Source of the DNA: Cryptomeria japonica
Lineage: Eukaryota > Streptophyta > Pinopsida > Cupressales > Cupressaceae
Direction: 5' to 3'
NCBI RefSeq assembly: GCF_030272615.1
Contig: NC_081410.1
Location: 119,598,640 to 119,662,639 of the forward strand
Length of the DNA: 64,000 nucleotides
A program made the translations under genes and the position numbers. Every line of letters begins with the position of its first letter. Position 1 is the first letter of the stretch. This document shows, piece after piece, positions 1-12,644 of the stretch. The notes below the pieces were generated by a model. That model saw only the letters and a list, made by a program, of their open reading frames with translations. It made no database searches and was not told where the DNA came from.

Positions 1-377
1 ATCATAAGATCTGGTTTAGTTCAAATTAGGTTAAATTCCATGATTTTCGAGAGATATTCTAAGTCTAATTTTAATTTTCAGAAACATTCCTAGATTAGAT
101 TTCTAACTTTAAGTACAAAATTAGACATAAATTTTATAAATTCAGCTCTAATTTTTGTCTTGGATTTACTAAGATTGATTATGAATTTTGGAAAATTTCT
201 AAGTCTGATCTAATGATCATAAGATCTGGTTTAGTTCAAATTAGGTTAAATTCCATGATTTTCGAGATATTCTAAGTCTAATTTTAATTTTCAGAAACAT
301 TCCTAGATCAGATTTCTAACTTTAAGTACAAAATTAGACATAAAATTTATAAATTCAGCTCTAATTTTTGTTTCTCA
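1..377. repeat. Tandem duplication, 215-bp unit
   Basis: The sequence beginning ATCATAAGATCTGG at 1 recurs almost unchanged at 216 and matches to about 376, where the second copy diverges. The first copy probably continues off the window edge. No coding potential. Confidence 0.85.
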
Positions 378-3371
378 ATCTACTTTTGAGACCATTGTCT
401 ACCTTTAAGTTTGATTTTCAAAATTTAATCAAAAAATCAAAATTATTCCTTCAAAATTTGTCAAGATAACATCAAATAAGTTTGATGTCAACTCAAAGAA
501 GAGACTTTGAAGAAGGTGCCACTGTAACAAGGAACTAGTTGAAAAGACGATGGAAGAACATTCGAACTTCAAGTTGGAATCCAAAGATGAAAAGAATAAA
601 AGAGGATTTATACTTCATGTGACATTCAAAAAGATTAAGTCAAAACATTAAAGAAGATTAAGTCAAGGAATTTCATGATCAAATAAAATAGGTTTAGAAG
701 AGTTAAACAAAGTTAGAAACTTATCATCCAAAAAATATTACGTAAGGTATCAACACATGCTTTTAATGATGGAGAATAAAATCTGCAAAACAAGCTAAGG
801 TGGCATGCAATAAACCAGACTCAACAAGTGGCTGTTATTTTGTCCTTGATTATCAAAAATGTTGTAATTTTCCCATTGAGCAAAATAGTTGTAATAATAC
901 TCTTTAATGTTTGTCATTTAAATTTGGAGGTTTGTTCAATTTTCCCATGGTTTGCTCAATGTGGAATAATGTGACTTTGAATCTTGTTTACTTTTACAAG
1001 TTAGCTATGGTTTCTTGGCTCTTCGCTCAATGTGGAGTAATGTGACTTTTCACATTACAAGTGTTTACCTCCTTGTCCTAGTGACATAAATTCCGAAGCT
1101 ACAATGTGCGTATTCCAGGTTTTACCCTTCCTCTTAGCTCCTCTATGGAGGCAGGGGTCTCTTCCTCTGCCAATTTGATTGTAAGCTCTGCGATTAGTGC
1201 CTTGATGAATCCTTTGTCCTTGTAAAAACAACCCTCAAGATCTTTCAGAAACGTGGTCCCTGGTGGGAAATGGCACTCAAGCGATTGCAAAAGCTATTCA
1301 CACTATTTTTAAAGCCATTTAATCCGGCCTTTTCTTGAATCCTAACCGTATTCACGAGTAAAATCCACGACATCCTGTATATAAATTTGTAAATAATTTA
1401 AGAATTATAGGAACAAAAATAAATCCGGCCTTTTTAGAATCCTATCTCAGTCTTAGTGAGTAAAATCTATGACACCCTGTAATAAAAATTGCAAATAATT
1501 TAAGCTTTCTAGGAATAAAAATAAAGGTGTATTAACAGACTCATCGCCGCAGATCTACAATTGTCAACAAGAGTGAGAAAAACTGACCCTCATATCGCCT
1601 GACTGAACTTATACCATCCACTATCCGTTAAATCTAGGGCAAAAGTTACAGATACACGAAATATCCAGTACCAAACCGACGAAATAAAAGATAGATTGGC
1701 TGGACTTATACCATCCATTAAATCAAGAGCAAAGAGTTACTAGAGCTCAATGTAAGCAATACCATAGCGATGTAATAAAAGAGAAAATTTGCAGTTTAAA
1801 AGCAATAAATTTCCGGGCAAATATCGAGCCCCGCCGATTTGGAAACAACAGGCCCCAATACTTTACCCGTCTATCTCTAGGCGACGTAAAGCGCTGAATA
1901 TGCTATGTTTCTTTGGAAGCACACCAGTGACTCTAATTTATCGCCATTAAAACAGAAATACAAATCACTCGAGAAAGAACAATCACAAGCATAGAAAACC
2001 TTACAAAACTGGACAGCCACGTATAAGGAAAACACTAGTTTACCAGCCTTGCACACGAACGAGCATGCGCAGATTGAGATCCTAACATCTAGAAGACGCA
2101 AACACTGGAGTGTGGAATCTTGAGCTTCAGATTCATTACCTTGGCAGGCAAACCCTATTTTTATAGAACTACCAAACCCTAAGAAATGAAACCCTAATTT
2201 GTTGAAATAATCACAGTATTTGTTTTTTTTCGTTATGAGTTTGTTTCTTCTTTTTATGTGTTGTTTTCTATATTTTTCTTTGGACAAGGTTAAAATTGGT
2301 CTAATACCTAGGTGATATTGCTAGGCTTTGTTTCTCAAATCTCTCGGGTTAAAATAGGGTTGAAAAGTAATATGGTTAGGGGATATTTACGACAGTAATT
2401 TATGATATTAAACTTTGTATTATGGAAGTATAAAATTTTAAGCTCTAAAATTTAAGAAAGTTGGTAGTTTTAATTTTTTTAATAATATTAATGTTAAAAA
2501 ATAATTTTCTTATAGTTTAGTGGTTAGATTAAAAAATTCCTTTAAAAAATTATCTTTGGAATTATCTTTTTTGGAATGTAATTTCCAATTCAATCCATCT
2601 CAAATGTACTCACACATTTAATGAGCTAAAAAGTAGGGGCTTATATTTTGCTCAAATAAGTTACAATTTATCTTATAGCCAAAAACAATTTGTCTTGTAA
2701 GACCCCTCCTCCATGAAAATAGTTTGTAAAAGCCCTCCATGGGACTACATCTTTAGTCTCGATCATTAGAATGTGTAGAAATTAGAATTTGAATGTGTTG
2801 TTAGTTTGGTTAAGTTATATGTTTTAAAAAGTTTGTTATCAATGCCTTTGTACTTTTATTTGATACACAATTCTCTCATATATCAATGACTTTCATTTGT
2901 TTACATGTAAATGATTTTGGATTGGTGAGAAACTAGTCTTTCATTTTTGTCGAGAATTTGAAACTAAAATAAAGTTCTTTCGAAAGCCCTACTAGCAAGA
3001 AACAATTTAGTCGAACTTTAATTCTTTAATTTGATATTGATCCGCCAAATTCTATGCATAACATGTCAATAAACAACAGATTCAACGGTCCTTAGAATAG
3101 TATGAACCCATCCAACCCAAGCTATAGCCTCCACCATAGAATAGAAAGGTGTGCTTGTTAGAATAAACAAATATCAAGAACCCTCCCCCTACTATTTAAG
3201 GGCTAGCCTCGGATCCACACTCCACATAATATAAGATTGGAGCGAGTTATTGAGATTCAACTCCACCTCTTTACCTCTATTGCAAAATAGGAAAGGGGTG
3301 GGCGCTGTCTTCCTCCCACCCACCTCAGGAATTCTAGTCTCTAAAGTATTGGTAGTCAACTAATCCACTTT
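378..3371. other. Intergenic DNA, nothing recognised
   Basis: AT-rich sequence. Short open frames near 1100-1290 and 1877-2287 on the minus strand have no recognisable domain, no supported splice structure and low-complexity composition. No tRNA, rRNA or transposon termini were found. Confidence 0.5.
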
Positions 3372-5508
3372 TGCTTTGTAATGCCCCAAAGGAATAAAGC
3401 TAAAACACAAGAATAGAGTGCAAATATATTTTTTTTAAATTGAACACAACATATTGATACAATGAGCTATCATAAGCTCATATAACACATCGAAAGACTT
3501 AAATAACACCTAAAGAGTTCCCAACGTGATTACTTAATTCAACACTTAACTCAACTCGCGCTAATTAATCAAATTAAGTTGATTAACTTAATGACATGAT
3601 AATACTTTAAACAAGGATAAATTTGTTCGGTAAGATAAAATTATAGATAACATGATGAGTTCATCCATTACAATTTAACCATACATTTCGACCAACCTTA
3701 CATTAAAACATATGCCATGCATCTACTTTCCATGCATACTTTAATTGCATTATAAACTAATGAATACTTATACCAACCTACATGCTTCATGATCCAAATT
3801 ATTGCATTTAATAAGATAACTACATACATGCATTTAAAATCAACATCACCTAATCCACATTACATATTTTAACCATAATGTCATCCATACATGCTAAATA
3901 AAGAGGAAATAGGTGAACACAAACACCACATAACACCAAATTGATATCGGAGTTCACCCCTAGTGGGCTACATCTTCGGGTCTACTCAACTGCAAAACCC
4001 CTTTAATAAATAATAGGGTGAAGAATACATAAGGTTCACATCATTTACATCCTGTCATCAAGGCGTACATAAACCAATAATACATACGACCACATCGGTC
4101 CAATAGATACATGAATGATCCCTGAATAGGAAAAGGATCCAACTAAACATGATAAGAAGCAAATACAAAGATCAACTGGAGCATCCGCGAAACTAAGTCT
4201 TCGCAACCCATCATAAGCAACCCATGGTCTAACATGAATATCAGGTTCTCCCAAGGGCATAAACAACAAGACGACTCCACAACAGTGCTCCTATCAAAGA
4301 CAACACTAATTGCACACTAGCGGACATAAGGGACAAGTGTCATCACATAACTTGGTATGGTTACTAGGGCAGGCCTCCATAGGTTTCAGCCCCATCTACT
4401 GAGTTACCCTGGCAACCTATCCCAAACCTCTGGCCCATCCAAGTCTCATGTGGACCCAACACATCCTTTCGTCAAGACAAAGTTGTTGATTTGCCATTTT
4501 AGGCCTTCTCACTGCATGTTGAGTCTATACTAGCACTCATCCCATGTGTGAGGCACAATTATCTTACTTAGTGTTTTCATTAACTAAACTCTTTAGTATG
4601 TTATTAGGTTATCACTTATTTAGACACACTTTCAATGGGTTACCCTGCAACCACTTTGGGTGCGACCCCACTCGAAAGCCACTTTCTCATATGACACTAG
4701 ACCATAATCCAACGAAACTCCTAAACCAAGGTATACACAAGGACAAGCATACGGAATTCAATATGGTAGGAATACCCACATAGTCAAACAAGTCTACATA
4801 CGAGATGCACTGACTGACGGTACTCTGACTAGAGACATGACCAGCTATGGTCGACCACATACCAGCATTTCAACACTCGCATAAAGGACATGATCGAATA
4901 CAAACCATCACATGAAAACAGTTAAAAAATTAAGATCAAGGACATAAGCGGATTCCAAAATAAACATACGACAATATCCAATATCACAATCAAGGACTTG
5001 CCATTTCTTAAGCAAATGCGAATACAAAAAATTAAACATGCATAGGCATAAATCAGAAAAGACAATCTTCTTCCATATTGTTTAAACACAACAATCGATC
5101 CAGTTTTCTAATTGTTCTAATTTGATTGCGAATTGTCTATCTTGTCTAGGTACATGTCGCTCATGGTATACTAACTCACTATAGTTCGTTTTGCATCATA
5201 AAATAATATAAATACTTCATCATGGGTTTTAAACCAAAATCACATTAATATAAATATAATATATGCAAAACACACAATGATATAAAATCAATTATTCATT
5301 AATCAACTAAAACTATGATATTCATTTTTCAAAATAAAACATCATTCTATACTGGTTCGAAAATAATTTCTCAAAACTCATCTTTTCCAAAACCAAGTTA
5401 CACTTTCCCGATTAAGAAAATATACATTTAAAAGGAAATAAAAATTGATGATCATTTTCCAAATAAAAAGATACTTCCTTGCATACATATATAAAAAAAA
5501 ATACAAGT

Positions 5509-5621
<113 letters not shown>

Positions 5622-6134
5622 CCACAATTAATAAAATATGTACTAATTAATAATTAATAATAAAATTATAAATTAAATATTAACTTATATATACTAATTA
5701 ATAATTAATAATAAAATTATAAATTAAATATTAACTTTTATATATATATATATATATATCCACATTAATAAAATATATATATTAATTAATAATTAAAAAT
5801 TAAAAATACTATTTAAAACTTTTTAATAAAATATATTAAAAACTTTTAAATAAAATAAAATAAATAAATTGCGATGAACCCCTTTTTTAATTTAAAATAA
5901 AAAAGCAAGCCACGGGGCCCACATCCCAACACGGGAGTGGAGGCTGCCCTCACCACGGAGGCTGCAGCCACATTGTGGACGAAGATCATGACATCCACAC
6001 TGTGGACACGGTTGGGCGCACGTCTCTGTAGCCACACTGTGGTCGCATACCTCCAACGGCTGTGAACCAAGGGAGGGGGCGCGGGTCGAACCTCAGCTCC
6101 CCCACCCTCCAAAACCCAAAGCCACCTCACAATA

Positions 6135-6135
6135 A

Positions 6136-6206
<71 letters not shown>
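6135..6206. repeat. Poly(T)-poly(A)-(TA)n low-complexity palindrome
   Basis: A T run is followed directly by an A run of similar length and then about 18 TA units. It could fold as a perfect hairpin. Its ends produce spurious open frames. Confidence 0.95.
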
Positions 6207-6207
<1 letters not shown>

Positions 6208-7742
6208 CATTTAAAAAGGAAAACAAACCCCAGTTTTTAAATCACTGAGACTAAGACTAAAACAAATTTTCCAGAATACCCATGGTATTCAAAATATAAA
6301 AAAATTCAGAATAACCAAACCCAGAATAGGTAAATTTGGGCAAATCTCTCCATCCAAAAACCATATTTGGGTAAATAGGATTGATTTACACACATTAATC
6401 CATTCAATTCAACCAATCTTGCCCAAAACAAACTAATTTCCAATTTAAAGCTTAATTCTGAGAACATTCAATGGAGTTTTAAACAAACATTTATCATGAA
6501 CAACCAACCCCATTATTTGGTTTTCAAAAAAAACAATCTGAGCAACTCAAATTAAATCTGGAGGTTTGGAAAGAAAAAGGAGGGATTGAGTTTGAGATTA
6601 AACTACAACTCTTCTATTTTTCCCAAAAAAATATGGGATTATCACAAACACAACCAGAAACTTTCAAAATCCATAAAATCTCTATTAAACAAGGAAATCA
6701 AATAGATAAACAAGAATCCTACCTCATTTAGCATTCCTGGGAAAGACTTGATGAAGAGCCCAACCTGCAAGCTCAAGAAATTCTTCTTCCCCCAAAATGC
6801 CCAAAATTTCTCCATCCCAAAAATAACTCTCCAAAACTAATCCTTCCAAAATATTTTCCAAACCTAGGTTAAATGGAAAATGTTTGACCAAAATTCTTTT
6901 TTTTGAATTTAAAATATTTTCTTTCAATTAAAATAAAAAATCATTCTTTTCAACCAAATCAAATATGCAACAACTTGCTTTTCTTTTAAAAATTGATTTT
7001 CTCAATTAATTGAAACTAACATTTCTATTTCCAAAAAGCCAAGGAGGGTAAAATATTTCTATTTTCGAATAAAATTTAATCTTTCCTTTCAAAATGCATA
7101 AACTGAACAAATTCATCATTTAAAATTAACCATTTAATCGAACTTGTTACAAACATAAATAGAGCAATTCTAATTAATGATTAATCGCACAAAGGGGTCC
7201 TATTTAATTTAGTCCCTTAATTACTAATGCGTAAAAACCATTTAATCAAATTAAATACTAAGGATTAAGTACTCAATTTTACCACACGCAAAACATGCAA
7301 CCCAAGAAGACCAACCAAATACACGACCCACATACCCAACTAAAGGGGAAACTGACGGACGACTGACGATGCTCACTTGAGCACGACTAGGGTAAAATGA
7401 GGGTCTTACGACCACCTAATCCAATCTCTAACAACCAAAGAGGTACACTCAAACCTGCAAATCCAGGTGGAGATGAACCTCGCACCTATGAAGTACTGTA
7501 CCTGCAATCTCTTGCAACCATAAGTCACACATGCATACATATATATATTTAATGAAAGTGTTAGTCCGAGATTAATAACACGAATCAGGAGAACAATTAA
7601 ACTTACATAAGAATCAATGCGAAAACTACATTAACAGGTATGCACAATAATCATAATATCTGACTATAACATTACATCATGGTAAATCAACCAAGGTCAA
7701 ACCAGGATTAGAATCTGATTAGGGCAGGGGTACTACATGCTC

Positions 7743-8841
7743 TTACCCATTCCATATGCAGCCCCGAATTGACCACCTCATATACATCTTATAAACTCCA
7801 CTTTGGCACCTAGCCCATAAAATTGTAGGGGAGAGATATAGCTCGCCCTTCAAAATTGACTCACTCAAGAGAGAGAAATTCAATCTCGAGTAAGTGCAAT
7901 TATTGCCTCCTTATTTCCTTGCCTTCCTCCCTCGTATCGTTCTTTCTTAACCTCTATAATCCCCCCCACTCCACCTGGAATGGAACCTTCGGTTAGTAGT
8001 CATTGAGCTATCTCGTGTATTCTCTAGTTTCACACTGAGTAAGCTATCATCGAAATTGACACTTGGTCTATCATTTTCAAAAACTTCTTTGGGAACAATA
8101 AAATTGGGGATCGAAAATAATAGTGAAAATTGGGTCAAGTTGGGCCATTCCCAACTTAGGAGGAATTCGACAATCCATCCAACAAAATTGGCTTCAATTA
8201 GTTCAATATTCATACCCCCACCCGCCGTCATCTTCCTCCTATTTTCCCTAGAACAATTAATCCACCCATCCCCCCCTGTAGGGTGGAGGCAAAAGTCGAG
8301 GAATCCTTTATAATAGTAGGAGCCTCCCACTTAATTAATCATTGTAAGCAAGCCGAAATTACTCCGATCATATGGAGAATCCATAAATGGTCGTAATTCA
8401 GTAAGTCAGATTTCCTGTAGCTCTAGTTGTGGAGTGTTTGATTAGGAAATAGAACGTAGTGTTAGATGTAGTGCAATCTCTTGTTGACCAAGACCATTTC
8501 AAATTGCATTTGGTTCTGATATTGGTTTTAATTTCTTATATTGGTGCTTTTTCATGTTGTGTTCTACATTTTGTGTAGAAAGAGCATAAATTTCATCCAA
8601 GTCTTCTATTTAAATTTTTGTCTTGATGTGGTTCAATCCACATTTGAAGCTCTTTTAAGCAACATAGATGCGGTGCATTCAATTGTGATATTGGTTTTAA
8701 GTTCTTCCATTGGTGGGTTTTGTATTTGAAATTTGTTTGCATGTGGGTGGACTACATTTTCTCATCAAGTATATTAATTTTATCTAAGTTGTTCGTATAG
8801 ATTACTTATCTAAAAAATAATAATAAAGTTTGTTAAAAAAA
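7743..8841. other. Intergenic DNA, nothing recognised
   Basis: Overlapping short open frames on both strands around 7947-8330 share no recognisable domain. No element ends were identified. Confidence 0.45.
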
Positions 8842-9415
8842 TTGTTTGTATAGTGATGTATTAATTATTTGAATAGATTTAAGTATTGTATATATACTAT
8901 GTTCAATTATAAGATATAATGTCTAAAAACTATCTTTTCATTTTGAATGTGTGTTATTTTTAAACATTTTTCATTGAAGAATATTGCATGGAATACATTT
9001 GAATTGTTTATATAGTGATATATTAATTATTTGTATAGATTTAAGTATTGTATATATATTATGTTCAATTATAAGATACAATGTCTAAAAACTACCTTAC
9101 ATTGCATGGAATACATTTGAACTGTTTATATAGTGATATATTAATTATTTGAATAGATTTAAGTATTGTATACATATTATGTTCAATTATAAGATACAAT
9201 TTCTAAAAACTACCTTACATTTTAAATGTATGTTATTTTCAAACATTTTTCACCGGAGAATGTTGCATGGAATATTAATTATATATTAATTATTTGAATA
9301 GATTTAAGTATTGTATATATATATTATGTTCAATTATAAGATATAATGTCTATAAACTAACTTACATTTTAAATTTGTGTGTTATTTTTAAACATTTTTC
9401 ATTGAAGAATATTTA
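8842..9415. repeat. Four-copy AT-rich direct repeat, about 115-165 bp spacing
   Basis: The core TATTAATTATTTGAATAG followed by ATTTAAGTATTGTATA and GTTCAATTATAAGATA recurs at about 8860, 9025, 9140 and 9285. Copies differ by point changes and by loss of the CATTTTTCA...TGCATGGAATA segment, giving variable spacing. Non-coding. Confidence 0.85.
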
Positions 9416-9609
9416 AATTTGGTTAAAAAAATATTATTAATTGAATGACTATTTCAATAATTGTGTTGATAAGTAGTCAACAATGACTCCTATGAAATTC
9501 TGCCTCCTCCCCTACTCCCTCTCCTGCCCCCCTCATTTATGGGGTTGAACAAGTTTATTTGATGAAGATGAAGAGAGTTGAGGTGAAATAGAAGTCCCTG
9601 GAGGCAAGG

Positions 9610-9840
9610 TGGATGAAAGTAAACTTTGATCAAGCTTCACGAGGGAATCCGGGCCCTTTTGGTGCAAGAGGCATGGTTAGATATTAGGAAGGAAACCTTT
9701 TAGCAATTGAATCAAAAAAAACTATTGGATGGAACCAACAATGAGGCGAGATTTCAAACATGGCCTTCTCTGAGAAGAGATAGACTATTTGAATGTGAAT
9801 GAATTCATTCAGAAGGTGACTCCCAAATAACTTTCTCTTT
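9610..9840 (+). pseudogene. LINE-type RNase H (RVT_3-like) fossil
   Basis: In one frame it reads [20 protein letters not shown] and then GMVR before a stop at 9685. This matches the start of the plant LINE/retroelement RNase H domain ([12 protein letters not shown] in the copy at 22.5 kb). The downstream part has several stops (AIESKKTIGW, then SFRRVTPK where GDSQ is expected). The catalytic aspartate region is present but the rest is decayed. No poly(A) or target duplication was found around it. Confidence 0.65.
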
Positions 9841-11933
9841 CTTATCCTAAAAGATAATATTTCCTCTCTCTAACTTCTTTTCCCACATAGCTATGTGAAA
9901 TTTTTCCATACATCATGTATTTATTTATTTGGTATTATTTGGCCATGCATTCAAGATATATTCCATTTGTAGTTTTGTTTCATCCATCTCTTCTTTCTCT
10001 TGTTTAAATTTTCTTTGAAGACAACCTTAGGCCATTTATTCATATTTTTCAAATACCTTAGATCAACCATAGTTTTTGCTTTAATAAAAAATATACATGT
10101 TTCTACTAGAAGAACCTCATAAAGATTCAAGGCTTTTCTTATGAATTTGTCTATGATCGAACAAAATTGAATCATCTCTATTTGTCTTCATTTTAGTTTT
10201 GAAGCATTGTTAATCTACACTTCGCATCCATAAAGCACCACCAACATTATAAAAGCCCAAATAAATCTTGTATAATTTTCCAATTCCATGAATCAGCCTC
10301 CCTACTTATATTTACTATTTAAATCTATCCCAAAATAGTTGTCCCATGTTACTTTTTCAATCTCCTTCAAAATAAAAGTCCAACTGAATTTTTTTCCTTT
10401 CTTTTGGTTGGAAAAGATCGAAATCTTGATCTTGATCTTGGTGTTTACTCACATGCTTACCTCCTTGCAAAAGTGCTTTTAAGACATTAAAGTTTTTTTT
10501 CAGCTGCCAAGTGGACTTTGCAAGGAGTATTAGGCTTAGGTAAGAACAACATAACATCAAAGGGTAAAGCGAGGAAAGAAAGGTGAGTAAACGGTGATAG
10601 AAAAAAAATAAAGATATCATTTAATCACAAAAATTTCATATGCATATATCATCTAAAATATAATGGAGTTAACCACATCATGCGTAGATGTAGCATTTGT
10701 TCGCTGGGAGCCATTACAATTCAAGAATGTGTAGTAGTTGAGTTTTCATTTATTGGTCTCCTGTAAATTTTCGATTGAAATTTTAAGGGAAAGAGTAAAA
10801 GCACAAAAACTGGTTGACAAGCAACTCTAATACTAATCTCAAGGAGATAGGTACAAAACCTATAGTAGTTTCTTTTTAGTTCGTATGACATCCTACATGG
10901 TACTTCGTTGCAGTTTCTCACTTTGGAGAAAGTATTCCTTGAATGTTTTAATTTTGTTGTATACTTACAAGGTTTGTTATAAATACAACCAACTTAAACA
11001 ATTTTTCACACAAGAAAAAAATCTATTGACCCCAAACTACTGAATGATGTGTAAGACTTTTACTCGAAATAATTCATTGCAGATGAGATTCTTTGAAACA
11101 AAGTAATGTTCCACCATCTCAACAGTCCATATCGATATGTTTCTTGTATTGTGTACTTAAAATTTTAGAAGGTTTTCATGTTCTAAGAGTTTTAACATAC
11201 CATGTCCCAAAACAGTGAATCTTCTACATAAGAATCAACATATGAGTTTGACTGAACACGTGTTGGGTTCAAAATTCAAACACTACCTCTGATAAGGTAT
11301 AGAAACAATACAGGTTTCAAAAGGTGATAGTGTAGAAATCAAGAGATTCTACAGTGAACAAACAATTGCACTCGCAATATTTGCATATAGTAAGTTAAGG
11401 TAGCCCCAACAGCTACATAGCAACAGGAATAATGGTCTATATTCTAGACAGAGAATAGAACTAGTAGCCCAATAAATATGCAAATAATATTTGTGCATGT
11501 TGATGGAAATTGTAAGTTCAGTGCAACTCTTGTTTTCTAGTATACATCCAGTGTTGACCAATAACATTCATTGCATTTAGCAATATCGCACACATCAAAT
11601 TTTTTCAATTATATTAAATCCAACAAGCAATGCCTTATACTTACCCAAGTACTTTGGGCCTCCATTTGTTTCTGCTTAATCAAAAGCGCTAAATATACCA
11701 TATAGCAAAAAATGAGATTAACATAATCACAAATGAATTCATCCTACAAGCATAGATCTCTGAAAACAATTGTTTCCATGCTAATGTATTCATCCACTAA
11801 CAAAATTCAGGTATCAGAAAAAATATTTACCATCTCATAGAGAGTAATTGATTGTAACCGTTGTAGATTATTTATACCAACTAGGGTAATAACTTCAACA
11901 AATCACTCCTATTTCTCGTTGCAATGGTTGTGG
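9841..11933. other. Intergenic DNA, nothing recognised
   Basis: AT-rich sequence between the LINE fossil and the kinase 3' end. Short frames (for example around 10357-10620 minus) have no recognisable domain. Confidence 0.45.
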
Positions 11934-12437
11934 TTTATTAATGCGAATACTTCATATTACAATATCTTAACTGCTCTCTTGCACCAAACCACTTGTCCAT
12001 AAGTGGAGATAAAACTCCCTGTTTGTACATACAAGAGGAGACCCTCTGTTATTTCCTTTGGGCCAGCTACAACGGTAGACAGGATTTGCCTGTGAAAAGT
12101 TTTTCAAATGACCAAGAAAACATTTCAAAGGCAGTCTGGTCCTGTCAACTTAGATTCAACAATAATCAGAATATAACTACAGATCTAACATCTAATTCAT
12201 CTGGACCAGATTCGTAAAAGAATCAATATGGTCTCAGGAAAAGAAGAATCATGTACTGTTGTGTATATAAATCAAATTTTAATCATTTTGAACCAAAACA
12301 TTTCAGTGCTGAGGAATTACTTCCAGCTACATATCAAACCAACCAAGCAAAATGATGAAAAAACCATGCTTCCAACATACTACTTTTCATGGTAAAGGTT
12401 GTTGTAAGCCTTTCCATTCTGTCTCTGCACAGGTAAA
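11934..12437 (-). terminator. MRK1-like: 3' untranslated region with candidate poly(A) signal
   Basis: The region after the TAA has no conserved coding content. The minus strand carries AATAAA at 11939-11934, about 500 bp past the stop. The exact cleavage site cannot be told from sequence. Confidence 0.35.
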
Positions 12438-12644
12438 TTAATGACCACGGTGCCATAAAAAGCAGAAACATCCGTCAGGTTGATCAATAGGGACCATTCC
12501 TTTACCTTTATGTATATCTATATTCTCTAACAATTGAACTACCTCATCCATCTCTGGTCTCTTATCAGGATTTGCATCCCAGCATTTTTTCATAACATTT
12601 GCTAAAGTGCTAGGGCAACACCGTGGAATTTCGGGTCTTAGATT
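12438..12644 (-). CDS. MRK1-like: Kinase exon 6 (end of C-lobe, tail, stop)
   Basis: It begins [12 protein letters not shown] after acceptor TTTCAG and includes the conserved KRPEMDEV segment of subdomain XI. It ends [11 protein letters not shown] and TAA. A short 103-bp intron (12645-12747) separates it from exon 5. Confidence 0.95.
   Translation of the reverse strand, partial: NLRPEIPRCCPSTLANVMKKCWDANPDKRPEMDEVVQLLENIDIHKGKGMVPIDQPDGCFCFLWHRGH

Noticed and set aside
1877..2287. 136-codon open frame on the minus strand
   Set aside because: No domain, no homologous pattern recognised, AT-driven composition; most likely chance.
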